Shown: positions 18,367-27,672 of the stretch, in pieces
Numbering within the stretch: the first letter of the stretch is position 1
How the letters are laid out: each line of letters begins with the position of its first letter
NCBI GenBank assembly: GCA_025060325.1
Contig: JANXBW010000008.1
Span: 52,961-116,960, forward strand
Source: Thermoguttaceae bacterium
GTDB lineage: Bacteria; Planctomycetota; Planctomycetia; Pirellulales; Thermoguttaceae
Reading direction: 5' to 3'
DNA: 64,000 nt
Made by a program: the position numbers and the translations under genes
Notes under the pieces: model-generated
Databases searched by the model: none
What the model was told of the DNA's origin: nothing
The model's input: the letters and a program-made list of their open reading frames with translations, nothing else

Positions 18367-19479
18367 TCATTCAATGATTAAGCGACCGTAGAGCTTGCCC
18401 TGGCGGTCGATCGCCTTGATGATGTCAACAATGTCCTCAGGCGGAACGCGAATGGCATTGAGTGCTTCCACCAAGCCCTTGAGTTTTGGATTCTGTGGCT
18501 GCCGCGGGTCGACGGCCGTAAAAGTGGGGGGACCAGCTCCGAGGCCAGTTTCGATCACCATGTTTTTGTGAGTCACTACGACCGGGCCGATTTCTACCTC
18601 CCCACCCAAAACAATGGTTCCGGAACGCTCGTGAATAACAACGGCCGGGCCAAGTTGCGGCTCAAGAATCTCAATTTCCAGCACCTGCGCCAAAAAGTTG
18701 ACCACATCGTCTCGGTAAGCCGGCGGTATGATCACCTCCACCGCGGCCTGGTCCAAGGCCCGGGCTAACGGCTGGTTGTTGTTTTGAATAGCAAGCTCGG
18801 TGTTGATAGCACTTGCCACTTCGTAAGCAACGTGAAAACCCGCGTAATTAGCATGAAGAAGAAGGACGACCCGGCCGTCAGCGGCAAAGGGCATGACGAT
18901 ATCTTGGACAAACCGGCAGCCTTCGAATACCCGCCCGGAGGTAGGATTGTCCACGCTGTCCAGCGTAATTGGCCCCTCGGCGACGGCGTAAACCGGGGGA
19001 TTTCGCGAAGGAAATGGCCCGGTCAGTGGCGTAAGAAAAAGTCTCCCGCCGGCCAAGCTCTTGGCAGACATGGCTGTGACATAACAAGTGACCCGGTCCC
19101 CTCGCCGAGCACCGGAGGCGGGCACCCGGGCTGTGACCATCACCAAAGCCACATTTTTAGCGTCGCGAAGCTCAGCACTTAGATTGGTGCTGACCGGGTT
19201 ACCCAGAAGCTCCATGGCAGTGGCAAGAGCGCGGATAGTGGGAAGGGCACTGGCCCCGTCTCCTGTACCTTTTAACCCCGTGACAAGTCCCAGACCTTGC
19301 AAGGTGACATCTTCCTGGCCTGCCACCCGGCAAATGTTACGAAGCTTAACCGCCGCCAAGCCCTGTTGACAAATAATTTGAGGAAGATAAATCGCACCTA
19401 GAAGCGCAACTAACCAAGCTCGGCAGGAGCAAGCAAGCCGCCTATGCCAGCGCGGTGAACCTGTCCCTGGAGACTTCAT
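18367..19479 (-). CDS. flgI: Flagellar P-ring protein
   Basis: FlgI forms the periplasmic P ring around the rod. A signal peptide is visible at residues ~12-40 (CRAWLVALLGAIYLPQIICQ). The mature part begins with VKLRNICRVAGQEDVTLQGLGLVTGLKGTGDG, shown here as the pieces RVAGQEDVTLQGLGLV and GLKGTGDG, which is the family hallmark. It ends with IVDIIKAIDRQGKLYGRLI. The 370-residue length is normal. I chose the ATG at 19479 because AGGGA lies just upstream and it starts the signal peptide; the frame opens earlier at 19698 but the extra 73 residues look non-coding. It lies between flgH and flgJ. Confidence 0.95.
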   Translation of the reverse strand: MKSPGTGSPRWHRRLACSCRAWLVALLGAIYLPQIICQQGLAAVKLRNICRVAGQEDVTLQGLGLVTGLKGTGDGASALPTIRALATAMELLGNPVSTNLSAELRDAKNVALVMVTARVPASGARRGDRVTCYVTAMSAKSLAGGRLFLTPLTGPFPSRNPPVYAVAEGPITLDSVDNPTSGRVFEGCRFVQDIVMPFAADGRVVLLLHANYAGFHVAYEVASAINTELAIQNNNQPLARALDQAAVEVIIPPAYRDDVVNFLAQVLEIEILEPQLGPAVVIHERSGTIVLGGEVEIGPVVVTHKNMVIETGLGAGPPTFTAVDPRQPQNPKLKGLVEALNAIRVPPEDIVDIIKAIDRQGKLYGRLIIE

Positions 19480-19561
19480 TGTCGCTTCCCTGCCTTGGAG
19501 AAGCTCTGCAGTCCTTTGATCCTCGTCCCAGCAACCGGCCGGTCTAGCTAGGGTCTTCCAC

Positions 19562-20545
19562 TTAGAATGGTTGATAATCATCAAGCAGTCGGGTAAACCA
19601 TCCACGGCGATAACCATCGCGTACCTGACCGATTTCCCGCTTGTACACGCGAAGGTTGGCCACATTTTCGCTAAGCACTGTGTTGTTAGGAAGAACATCT
19701 TCCGGACGAATCGTGCCTAGGAGAAATATCTCCCAAACTTCGTCGTTGTTGCGGAGCCAACGGCGACCTTCGATCACCAGGGTCCCGTTGGGACGGATGT
19801 CTACAATCTCGCAGGCGATGCGAAATTTCATAGCACCTCGACTTTGGAAGTCGCCCTCGGCCCGAAAACGCTGCTCAACTTCGCCTGATATCTTAGGATC
19901 GCCCCGTGACTGGGGATCCGGGATAAGGCTTAGCCCTTTAAGGAGGATCCAATCTTTAAGCGTCCAAGCGGCGTTGGCGGTCTTCCGTCGATCAAGTTCC
20001 CCTTCGCTGATCACTTGGGTCTTTTCGTCCACAAGAACCACAACGATGTCATGAAGCCTTAAGACCCTTGGCGGGGAAGGCGGGCGGTACGTCCACGAGA
20101 CTTCCGACAAAAAGAGTGGGCGGGCGCCGGCCGAAGGCAATTCCGCTCCGCCTACCGGTGTCGCCGCAGGGGCGGAAGGCAATTCTCGCCCGCTTGGGCC
20201 AATAGGCACGCCGACTTCCGGCGGAATGCGATAAACACTAGGCGGATTAAGAAAGGCTTGATAGGGGGTGGCCGGGGACGCTTGGCCAGTCGGAGCGCCA
20301 AGGAACGATGCCCCGGATTGGCTTGAGGGAATTTGTCCCGCCGAGGGAGCACCCTGAGCTAGGGCGGGGCTAAGGGCCTGCGCATACGCCACAACTGCGG
20401 TCCCAAGGCTAGTTGAGACGGCAAGAGTCGCAAAAAGCGTTCCGATGACGAGAAGCTGCCAAGGAGCTCCGGCCGGGATCCGCTCGATCGGCCGGCAAAT
20501 AAGTGACTGGAGTATGTGTGTCGATCTTCTAGTCAACATACTCAT
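19562..20545 (-). CDS. flgH: Flagellar L-ring protein, without a lipobox
   Basis: FlgH builds the outer-membrane L ring. The C-terminal ~190 residues fit the family: LRLHDIVVVLVDEKTQVIS, then ACEIVDIRPNGTLVIEGRR, LGTIRPEDVLPNNTVLSENV, and the ending RGWFTRLLDDYQPF. The N-terminus has a hydrophobic segment (~29-55) but no cysteine near its end, so the lipid anchor usual for FlgH is missing. Residues ~55-140 are Pro/Ala/Gly/Ser-rich. The total of 327 residues is about 100 longer than usual. The start ATG overlaps the flgA stop as ATGA, pointing to translational coupling. Confidence 0.9.
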   Translation of the reverse strand: MSMLTRRSTHILQSLICRPIERIPAGAPWQLLVIGTLFATLAVSTSLGTAVVAYAQALSPALAQGAPSAGQIPSSQSGASFLGAPTGQASPATPYQAFLNPPSVYRIPPEVGVPIGPSGRELPSAPAATPVGGAELPSAGARPLFLSEVSWTYRPPSPPRVLRLHDIVVVLVDEKTQVISEGELDRRKTANAAWTLKDWILLKGLSLIPDPQSRGDPKISGEVEQRFRAEGDFQSRGAMKFRIACEIVDIRPNGTLVIEGRRWLRNNDEVWEIFLLGTIRPEDVLPNNTVLSENVANLRVYKREIGQVRDGYRRGWFTRLLDDYQPF

Positions 20546-21438
20546 CGTGTTGCTACCTGTAGTTGTGTCTCACCAGGTTGTCCTCCGCCAAGATAATGTG
20601 GACGGTTCTCTGCCGCCTCTTTTGCCCGGCCGCCGATTAGGTCAACAACAACTGTTTGTGGTCCGGAGACTCGTGCCCGGTAAGGCACTTTGGTTGGCAA
20701 GGCTTCTACCGTGATCTCATCCCCCAGTGCCCCATCCTCCCGGGCTTTTGCCACCGTCCGGATCGAAACATGTTCTCCGTAAACGAATACGTTGACAAGC
20801 TGGCCACGTTCCACAAGGGGAGACACGTGCCGCCCCGCTTTGGACGGACTTATAGCTCGCCCAGCATTGCCATAAGCCGAATGGGTGGAAGCTCCCTCAG
20901 TAGCTCCCGTTGTGGTTCCAGGCACCTTTCCAATGGGCCAAGTCACTGCCCGGCGGGGTTCCGCCACTGGTGGCTTGCCTTCCCCCAGTCGAGAACATGG
21001 CCCGGCGGCGGTTGCCTCTGGCCGAAGAGAATTTTCCGCGCGACGAACAAGCCACACCTCCCGTGCTCCATCCACAGAAAACTGACGGCGGTCGTAACCT
21101 CGAGCGGCGATCAGCTCCAAAAGTTGTTGGCGCGAGACCAGGATGCCGGAACCCTCTTGGGGCGCAGGGAAAAGTTCCTCGGCGCGAAGCCGGTCCGCGA
21201 GCTCCGGCATTGTTCCCGCGATTTCCGCAAGATCGCCAATAGTCACGACTGGGTTAGAACAGACAGCAGTCGAGCGAAAGATGAGCTTTATTTGTGGACA
21301 GTTTGCTTGATCGCCAGTTTGACCCCAAACCGTGCCAAGAAGGCTAAGAGCCAGAAGGAGCGCTGCCGGCTTGACCTTTTGGGCCCTTGACCAAATCCGG
21401 ATCCTGCAAACGCGGATGGGAAAAAGTCTAAGAAGCAT
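20542..21438 (-). CDS. flgA: Flagellar basal-body P-ring formation chaperone
   Basis: FlgA is a periplasmic chaperone that helps FlgI assemble. A signal peptide occupies roughly residues 1-40 (ALLLALSLLGTVWGQ). The C-terminal part contains the SAF-type segment VERGQLVNVFVYGEHVSIRT and then ALPTKVPYRARVSGPQTV. The middle (~140-205) is a Gly/Thr/Pro-rich linker of low complexity, which makes the protein ~298 residues rather than ~220. I use the ATG at 21438; an AGGGAGA lies 12 bases upstream, slightly far. A GTG at 21468 is the alternative. Its stop overlaps the flgH start. Confidence 0.85.
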   Translation of the reverse strand: MLLRLFPIRVCRIRIWSRAQKVKPAALLLALSLLGTVWGQTGDQANCPQIKLIFRSTAVCSNPVVTIGDLAEIAGTMPELADRLRAEELFPAPQEGSGILVSRQQLLELIAARGYDRRQFSVDGAREVWLVRRAENSLRPEATAAGPCSRLGEGKPPVAEPRRAVTWPIGKVPGTTTGATEGASTHSAYGNAGRAISPSKAGRHVSPLVERGQLVNVFVYGEHVSIRTVAKAREDGALGDEITVEALPTKVPYRARVSGPQTVVVDLIGGRAKEAAENRPHYLGGGQPGETQLQVATR

Positions 21439-21576
21439 CCCTGCTAGTGGTCTCCCTTGCGCCCGCACTTAAGGGCCGATCGAAACGGCCGAGAAGGGGG
21501 AGCGGACTTTTTAACAATCAAGCGCAACGGCCTGCATATCCGCTGGGTCATCAGGTACACTAACCAAGGCCTAGCT

Positions 21577-22380
21577 TTACAACCGCCGCAAATTGGCGAC
21601 AAGCTGCATGATCTCGTCGCCGGCCTTTACCGCCTGGCTGTTTAGCTCGAAAGCTCGCTGGGTGGTAATTAGTTCAATTAGCTCGCGGACCGGCTCCACG
21701 TTAGAGGCCTCAAGCATCCCCTGCCTGAGTATTCCCAAACCATCTTGCCCGGGTAATCCGTTGATAGCAGGTCCCGAGGCATCGGTTTCCGCATAGAGGT
21801 TTTCTCCCAGCTTGAGTAGCCCCTCCGGATTAATGAAGTTGGCAAGCTCAATTGTTCCCACCTGCGTCAGGGCAGTAGAACCAGGCTGCTGGACGAACAC
21901 GCGACCTTCGGGAGTGATGGAGATGGCTGTGGCGTCCTCCGGGATGGTGATGGGCGGTTCGAGCACCCGGCCGGTGCTGGCGGAGCCGATCACCAGTTGT
22001 CCGTTGGCGTTGACGGAAAAGGTTCCTGCCCTCGTGTACAAAATTTGCCCGGTGGCGTCAGTTACGCGAAAGAAGCCAGGGCCCTCGATGGCTACGTCGA
22101 GTTGCCTTCCTGTTTCTTCAAAAGCCCCTTGGTGGAACTCGGTCTGGATAGCAGCCACCCGGGTTCCAAGCCCAATAGAAATTCCCGTGGGTGTAAGGCC
22201 CCCGGCGGAATCCTCCGTGCCTGGCAGCTTTTCATGTCGGTAAAAAAGGTCCTCGAAGTTGACCCTGCCCCGTTTGAAGGCGGTGGTCTCGATGTTCGCC
22301 AAATTGTTGGCGATCACATCGAGCTTTGTTTCCATCGCCCGCATCCCCGTCGCAGCGGAGTAAAGCGCTTGGACACTCAT
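21577..22380 (-). CDS. flgG: Flagellar distal rod protein
   Basis: FlgG makes the distal rod. The N-terminus MSVQALYSAATGMRAMETKL followed by DVIANNLANIETTAFKRG is typical, and EGPGFFRVTDATGQILYTRAG lies mid-protein (given here in shorter parts: EGPGFFRV, LYTRAGTF). The C-terminus EPVRELIELITTQRAFELNS and SQAVKAGDEIMQLVANL is the conserved D0 helix. The 267-residue length is normal. An AGAGGAT ribosome site lies upstream. It follows flgF by about 170 bases. Confidence 0.97.
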   Translation of the reverse strand: MSVQALYSAATGMRAMETKLDVIANNLANIETTAFKRGRVNFEDLFYRHEKLPGTEDSAGGLTPTGISIGLGTRVAAIQTEFHQGAFEETGRQLDVAIEGPGFFRVTDATGQILYTRAGTFSVNANGQLVIGSASTGRVLEPPITIPEDATAISITPEGRVFVQQPGSTALTQVGTIELANFINPEGLLKLGENLYAETDASGPAINGLPGQDGLGILRQGMLEASNVEPVRELIELITTQRAFELNSQAVKAGDEIMQLVANLRRL

Positions 22381-22548
22381 CCTGGTATCCTCTCCGCTTG
22401 AGAAGGAAAACCAACAAGCCCGTTCCGTGTTGACTTAGCCGGAAAGGGTAGTTCACAGCCAGTCTCGTTTCCGGCCGACATCCTTAGCCAGTTTTGTTGT
22501 CGACGGACTATTCCAGAGCTCCTGGGTTTTCCCGCCATGGGACCAAAG

Positions 22549-23313
22549 TTACCCCACCCGAAGGAGCCGAGACACCAGCGCTGCCAAAGTCCCTTCCTGA
22601 AGCTGCATCATGTTCAGATTGGCTTCCACAGCCCGGGATGTCTCGATTAGGGCCAGCATTTCCATTGTTGGATTGACGGACGATTCCTCTAGGTAGCCAG
22701 CGCGGACGCTCCGCTGCGCCTCCGGGAGGGGTTCGATTTGCCCGCGGACGCGAAAAAGGTTTTCGCCGAGTGGTTCAAGATCTTCCCAACGAACGGGGCG
22801 AACAATCGCTAGCGCTTGGAGCATCCCACCTTGCCTCAAAGCGCCGTCGGCGGTGACCTCCCAAGGACCAAGCAGAGGGTCCACCACAACGGGCTGGCCT
22901 GCCTGGGAAAGAACGGGATACTCCCGGCCCCCGAGCTTCGCCACTAGCTGTCCGGTGGGCGAAATCGAAAAGTTCCCAGCCCGGGTGAGCACCGGTTCTC
23001 CGCCTTTATCCAGGACGAAAAAGCCCTCGCCCACTATCGCCAAATCGGTAGGCACCCCTGTATGACGAAGCTTGCCGGGTGCGGACTCCAAAGCGGTGTC
23101 CACTACCCTAATGCCGCCGGCCAAGTCCTGGATAGAACCGCTGCCAGGAGGTTCCAATCCGAGGGCGGTGGCTTCTGATGCTCGCGCCTCGAAGATGGCA
23201 AGCTGGCGGCGAAACCCCGGCGTATCCACGTTGGCCAGGTTGTGGGCCACCACCTCAAGCCGCTTGGCTTGGGCATGAGCACCTTCTGCCGAGAGATAAA
23301 TGCCGTAAAACAT
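22549..23313 (-). CDS. flgF: Flagellar proximal rod protein, FlgF-type
   Basis: This is the first gene of the flagellar cluster. It starts MFYGIYLSAEGAHAQAKRLE with VAHNLANVDTPGFRRQ, the rod/hook family signature. It continues with AIVGEGFFVLDKGGEPVLTR and ends with TMEMLALIETSRAVEANL plus a terminal helix. Size (254) and position before flgG favour FlgF over other rod proteins. There is no strong ribosome site close to the ATG; the nearest AGGA is ~17 bases away. Confidence 0.88.
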   Translation of the reverse strand: MFYGIYLSAEGAHAQAKRLEVVAHNLANVDTPGFRRQLAIFEARASEATALGLEPPGSGSIQDLAGGIRVVDTALESAPGKLRHTGVPTDLAIVGEGFFVLDKGGEPVLTRAGNFSISPTGQLVAKLGGREYPVLSQAGQPVVVDPLLGPWEVTADGALRQGGMLQALAIVRPVRWEDLEPLGENLFRVRGQIEPLPEAQRSVRAGYLEESSVNPTMEMLALIETSRAVEANLNMMQLQEGTLAALVSRLLRVG

Positions 23314-23886
23314 CGCGGTCTTCGAATGATGGTCCTGGTGGCAAATCTGCTTGTCGGCTTAGGACCAACTACGGGTCACCTTTCGGTGGCCTAGTAGGAG
23401 CCCCGGCGCTTCGGGCCGGGATGGCCCGATCAACCTTCATGCCAATGTCGGCCCAGATCTCCAGGGAATGTGCTGGAACAGCCACAAGTGTAGGAAACAA
23501 ATAGGGTTGCGATCGCTTGCCTTCGGAGGAGCTTGCTCTCGGGGTGTAAAGCTCAGGCGGGAGACTAGGCCGAGTTTGCCGGCGGTATCGGCAGTTTTTG
23601 CCGAACAAAAAGCCCCGCGGCGCTGAGGCATTCGCGGGGCTAAGTGTCACTCGAGAGGTCTGGAAATCCGATTCTTAGCTGGAAAATAGCTCTGGCGTTC
23701 TAAGCCAAGAAACGATCCGGAGAGCACCCGCGCCTGGTAATGTGCCTCCTTTCTGACGGCGGGGAAACACGTCATTCGTGCACCACAGCGACTTAAAGCC
23801 GGAGTGCTCTCCCGCCAACCGAATTTGCGGCAAGGAGAGTACTTCCTTAAAGCTGCACTTTAGCAATGCCGCGAGTTGCGCTTAGC
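23314..23886. other. Intergenic region upstream of the flagellar cluster
   Basis: This ~570-base stretch should hold the promoter for flgF and contains the terminator of the methyltransferase gene. Upstream of flgF on the minus strand is GCCGACAA (around 23357-23350), one base from the sigma-28 -10 element, but no TAAA lies at the right distance. A plus-strand hairpin GGTCACC-TTTC-GGTGGCC occupies 23374-23391. Two 9-base inverted copies of GGAGAGCAC / GTGCTCTCC lie at 23719-23727 and 23814-23822. Confidence 0.5.
23606..23641 (-). terminator. Rho-independent terminator after the methyltransferase gene
   Basis: A 9-base GC-rich stem (AGCCCCGCG / CGCGGGGCT, 23611-23619 and 23633-23641) with a 13-base loop is followed on the minus strand by TTTTTG. 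It separates the methyltransferase from the flagellar genes downstream. Confidence 0.75.
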
Positions 23887-24642
23887 TCACCTTCGGAATG
23901 TCGGCAGGATAGGCCGGTAAAGCAGGCAGGACCACCCGAGGTAGCCCTCCCGGTGGAACAGGCTTTCGAAGCGGAACGGCCTCATTTCCACGAATTCGAA
24001 TAGCCGGCCCAGTTCGAACCGCAGCTCCTCCTCCGTCACTCCTGGCGGTGCTCCCTCGGCGGTTTCCGCCGCATGCCCGGCTAGGACTAAACAGTATGAG
24101 CCTGGCCGACTGGCCCGCCAGAGAAAGTCGAGGTAGGCGCTCAGGGCATGCGCCCGCACGTAATGGTAAAATCCCGCGTCCAATAAGAAGTCAAACGGTG
24201 CCGGACAGGAGCGAATGAACTGAAAGACATCGTCCACCACAAAATGAATATTGACTCCGGCAAAGGCGGCCCGCGTCCGAGCTCGTTCGATCGCCGTCGG
24301 CGAGATATCCACCGCGGTTACTTCAAACCCCTCCTGAGCCAAATAGACGGCATTGGCCCCCGTGCCACAGCCAATGTCAATCGCCGTTCCCTTGGGGATC
24401 TTTCCCTGTTGGACAAGTCGGACTAGCTCGGCAGCCGGCCGGCCAGTCTCCCAGGGCGGCGTTCCCTCCCGATAAGCGAGGTCCCACTCCAGCGGCGAGG
24501 GATGAACTTCGCTAGCCGATCGAAATCCGTCCCTCAGGCGGGGCTCGTCATCCCAACTGAAATCAAGAAAGCTTTCGTTCAAGTCCCAATTCTCCGGGTT
24601 CTTCCGCACGGCTACCTTGGCTGATCGTTTACCGCCTCTCAT
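23887..24642 (-). CDS. Class I SAM-dependent methyltransferase
   Basis: A Rossmann-type methyltransferase of about 251 residues. Motif I is visible as AIDIGCGTGANAVYLA at ~87-102, and the acidic end of strand 2 as VTAVDIS. The preceding WDLAYREGTPPWETGRP is typical of the TehB/thiopurine-methyltransferase-like group, which acts on small molecules. The substrate cannot be read from sequence. The ATG at 24642 is likely; the frame extends to a TTG at 24678. An AAGGGG lies 11 bases upstream of the ATG. It is divergent from the LarA-like gene and ends in its own terminator. Confidence 0.82.
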   Translation of the reverse strand: MRGGKRSAKVAVRKNPENWDLNESFLDFSWDDEPRLRDGFRSASEVHPSPLEWDLAYREGTPPWETGRPAAELVRLVQQGKIPKGTAIDIGCGTGANAVYLAQEGFEVTAVDISPTAIERARTRAAFAGVNIHFVVDDVFQFIRSCPAPFDFLLDAGFYHYVRAHALSAYLDFLWRASRPGSYCLVLAGHAAETAEGAPPGVTEEELRFELGRLFEFVEMRPFRFESLFHREGYLGWSCLLYRPILPTFRR

Positions 24643-25073
24643 CCGCGTTCCAACCCCTTGCCAAAACGAAGGCTGCAACCTATCTTGCGGCGCGCTTATC
24701 GCAGGGATGCACCTCTTTTAACGGGCCAACGCGAAAAGAGTTGCATCTTTAATTATTACCCCCGAGGCAAGTAGAAGGTTCCCGGTAGCGATCCCTTTCC
24801 CGTGCCACTCCCCGTGCCAAGTTGCGGCATCAAGGGATGCTCCCTTAAGATTTAACCAAGCCCTGTTTTCCCAGCGGCAAACCGCTCTTTGCAAACCTGT
24901 GGAAGGTCCTCCCCCGCCGTTGGCTCCGTAGAGCACGCTCTCCCCTTCTAGGGCGGATTGAGTTGGGCGTTCCGGGAGGGACCGCTGCCTTCCACCGGAC
25001 GGGACCTCGGTGACAAACGATTTTTCGCTCCCAGCTGCCAACCCGAATCTTCGCCAAGCGAGAGGGGAAAACG
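24643..25073. other. Divergent intergenic region
   Basis: About 430 bases between the methyltransferase (minus) and the LarA-like gene (plus). It should carry both promoters. I see no convincing promoter boxes, hairpin or small gene. Confidence 0.5.
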
Positions 25074-26354
25074 ATGATCTTGGCTGGCAAAGGATTAACG
25101 CACGGGTACCTCGACGAGGCCGAAGTCTACGGCCTTCTCAAGAGCGCTTTCGATCAGCTTGACCTGGCCGCCAAGAAAGTCCTCGTGCTCATCCCGGACA
25201 AGACCCGGACATGCCCCCTGCCGATGCTTTTTCGGGCTATGGTGGATCTTCTGCTTTATCGAGTCCGTCGACTCGATTTTCTGATCGCCTTGGGCACTCA
25301 CCAGCCTATGCCTCAGGCGGAGATTTATGAGATGCTCGGCATCTGCAACGGGGAGCGCAACTCGATTTTCCAAAAGGTGGGCATCTTCAATCACATGTGG
25401 TCGGAGCCGGGCACCTTTGCGATGCTGGGCGAAATCCCGGCCAAGCGAATCCGCGAAGTGACCGGCGGCCGGATGGACCAAACCGTCCCCATCGGGGTCA
25501 ACCGGATGATCTTCGACTACGACCAGCTGATGATCTTGGGTCCGACTTTTCCCCACGAAGTTGTTGGGTTCTCTGGCGGCCTGAAGTATATCTTCCCCGG
25601 CATTAGCCAATGGGATTTCATAAACTTTTTCCACTGGTTTAGCGCCGTAATAACCTGCATCAAGATTATTGGCACAAAAGACACTCCGGTGCGAGCGCTC
25701 ATCAACGAGGCTGCCCAACTCATCAAATTGCCAATTGTCAATATCAACCTGGTGGTGCATCACCATCAACTGGCGGGGTGTTTTATCGGTGATCCGCACG
25801 AGGCTTGGTCGCACGCCGCGGATCTATCGGAAAAGCTCCACATCGTCTACAAGGAGGAACCATACAAGCTAGTGATCGGTATTGCCCCAAAGATGTACGA
25901 CGACATCTGGGTGGCCGGAAAGGTAATGTACAAGCTAGAGCCAATCGTGGCCGACGGCGGCGAGCTGATCATTTATGCACCGCATGTGAAAGAGATTTCG
26001 TTTACCCATGGTAAGTACTTGGAAGAGATCGGTTACCATGTTCGGGATTACTTCTTAAAACAGTGGGAGAAATTCCGGCACATCCCTGGCGGTGTGCTGG
26101 CTCATTCCACGCATGTCCGGGGCATCGGGACTTTTGAAAACGGGGTGGAAAAACCGCGCATCACGGTCACGTTGGCCACGGGGATCCCCAGGGAACGTGT
26201 TGAGAAGGTCTGTTTAAAATACCTCGACCCGAATTCGCTTGATGTGGATAGCTTCCGGGGGCGGGAAAAAGAAGGCATCCTCGTCGTCGACCATGCAGGT
26301 GAAACGCTTTATCGCCTGAGAAACCCGGAAGGAAAAATCACCATTTACGAGTAA
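25074..26354 (+). CDS. LarA-family (DUF2088) protein, probably nickel-pincer-dependent racemase or epimerase
   Basis: The 426-residue protein matches lactate racemase LarA in length and in key motifs. DKTR is at 42-45 and GTHQPM has H76. FPHEVVGFSGGLKYIFPGI has H161 and K171, and H187 follows. In Lactobacillus plantarum LarA, H174, K184 and H200 hold the nickel-pincer cofactor; the spacings H161-K171 (10) and K171-H187 (16) are identical here. I infer an active cofactor-dependent isomerase acting on a 2-hydroxy acid or sugar acid; the actual substrate is unknown. The larB, larC and larE cofactor genes are not in the window. The ATG at 25074 has AGAGGGG upstream. There are no operon partners. 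Confidence 0.85.
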   Translation: MILAGKGLTHGYLDEAEVYGLLKSAFDQLDLAAKKVLVLIPDKTRTCPLPMLFRAMVDLLLYRVRRLDFLIALGTHQPMPQAEIYEMLGICNGERNSIFQKVGIFNHMWSEPGTFAMLGEIPAKRIREVTGGRMDQTVPIGVNRMIFDYDQLMILGPTFPHEVVGFSGGLKYIFPGISQWDFINFFHWFSAVITCIKIIGTKDTPVRALINEAAQLIKLPIVNINLVVHHHQLAGCFIGDPHEAWSHAADLSEKLHIVYKEEPYKLVIGIAPKMYDDIWVAGKVMYKLEPIVADGGELIIYAPHVKEISFTHGKYLEEIGYHVRDYFLKQWEKFRHIPGGVLAHSTHVRGIGTFENGVEKPRITVTLATGIPRERVEKVCLKYLDPNSLDVDSFRGREKEGILVVDHAGETLYRLRNPEGKITIYE

Positions 26355-27000
26355 AAAAACCTTGCCGCCCACAAAGCCTTCCGCAAGGCCCGACCAAACC
26401 CCCCGGTGGCTTTGGTCCTGTAGCCGCGGGCCAAAGTTTCCTGTCGAGCACCGGTTTTCTACCTATTGGGGGTGCAATCGGCCGGTGTCCTCCCAGCTAA
26501 GGACGCTGATCACCCGGCAAAAAAGGCCCCGAGGGACCAAACTGCCGGCTAGGGGATGGTTTAAAGAAGCTCGCGATCCCGGTATGCGCACACCGTTTGC
26601 GATGGCTTCTTGCAGCTACCCAGTGACCGGCCACCCAGCCGCGATCGTGCTTAGCCTCGGGAAGATAGGTTGGAGGGGGGCGAATTGGACTAGAGGAGAC
26701 TGCCTAACTAATCGCGCCGCGCTGTAACCTTCTCTTTTCCGGCCTAAAGCGTCAGTGCCCGTACCCCGCCCATTGCCGCAGCTCCAAAGTCATTTGCCAC
26801 GGCGGCAGAAATATGGCCCCATTTCCTGGCAATAATATGCGGGTTGATCACCCCGGCAGTTTTCGGGGCGAGGGTAATTGACAAAACAGTGTTCATCCTG
26901 TAAAGTGTGGTTAGCTTAACGGGGTAATTCTGCTCGGGTCAGGAACTCAAGCTTAGTTTCGAAGTTATCTTTTCCGAGGTTGCAATTTCGGAGGATAAGT
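26355..27000. other. Intergenic region with a promoter near its end
   Basis: About 645 bases follow the LarA-like gene. No gene is supported; the open frame at 26362-26727 has no ribosome site or recognisable domain. The only feature I can support is the promoter at 26878-26906. Confidence 0.5.
26878..26906 (+). promoter_or_regulatory. Sigma-70-type promoter for the lipoprotein/DUF1559 pair
   Basis: A perfect TTGACA at 26878-26883 is followed after 17 bases by TAAAGT at 26901-26906 (four of six -10 bases). Transcription would start about 85 bases upstream of the lipoprotein ATG at 27001. Confidence 0.5.
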
Positions 27001-27474
27001 ATGTCGCCAAGAAGATTTCCTGGCATGGTCCCGTGGTCTGGCGTCGTGTTCGTTTGCGCCGCGCTGGCCGTCTGCTTGGTGCTCGGCGGTTGCTCTCAGG
27101 GAGGACGAGCTAGTGCGCCCATGCAGGAGTCCACAATCAAGCCGTTAGGCCTCCTCTATGGCCAGTTCATGGGTCAACACCAAGGTCGGCCCCCGGCAAG
27201 CGAGGAGGAATTTAAACAATTCGTCCGCGAGCGGGGCATGGGCATGCTCAAGCAGTTCAACGTCCCGGATGTGGAGAGCCTCTTTGTCTCGCCTCGGGAC
27301 AAACAGCCGTATGTTGTCATTTATGGGGAGATTAAAGGTCCCCCTGCGCTAGCCGGACAACCAGTGATTGCGTATGAACGGCAGGGCGTAGGCGGAAAGC
27401 GCTTTGTGGCAAACTCGTTGGGCGCCGTCGAGGAAGTCGACGAAACAAAATTCCGCGAGCTTGTCCCTCAATAG
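27001..27474 (+). CDS. Small predicted lipoprotein of unknown function
   Basis: A hydrophobic signal segment (GVVFVCAALAVCLVLGGC) ends in a good lipobox LGGC at about residues 27-30, so the mature protein should be lipid-anchored. The remaining ~130 residues include ASEEEFKQFVRERG and SPRDKQPYVVIYG, a pattern I know from planctomycete proteins next to DUF1559 genes but cannot assign. The start at 27001 has GGAGG directly upstream; 26980 is an earlier in-frame option. The DUF1559 gene follows 198 bases downstream in the same direction, so the two may share the promoter at 26878. Confidence 0.75.
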   Translation: MSPRRFPGMVPWSGVVFVCAALAVCLVLGGCSQGGRASAPMQESTIKPLGLLYGQFMGQHQGRPPASEEEFKQFVRERGMGMLKQFNVPDVESLFVSPRDKQPYVVIYGEIKGPPALAGQPVIAYERQGVGGKRFVANSLGAVEEVDETKFRELVPQ

Positions 27475-27672
27475 CTCCCGTTGTGGGAAGCCGCCCTGCG
27501 AGGCGGTAATCTACGGAATCGTTGTTATGGCTGTCATTATGAGGCCAAAGAGGCCGGCGTTAGTGGTTTTAATTCGGCCCAGTGTCGGGGTTTCGCCTCA
27601 CAGACGCAGCGGCGGAGTGTCAGCAGATGTGGTCGGTTGGTAGGCATCATCAGCTGAAAGGAGGAACGTGCC

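Noticed and set aside
20656-21390. 244-codon plus-strand frame opposite flgA
   Set aside because: Antisense to flgA with no domain or ribosome site.
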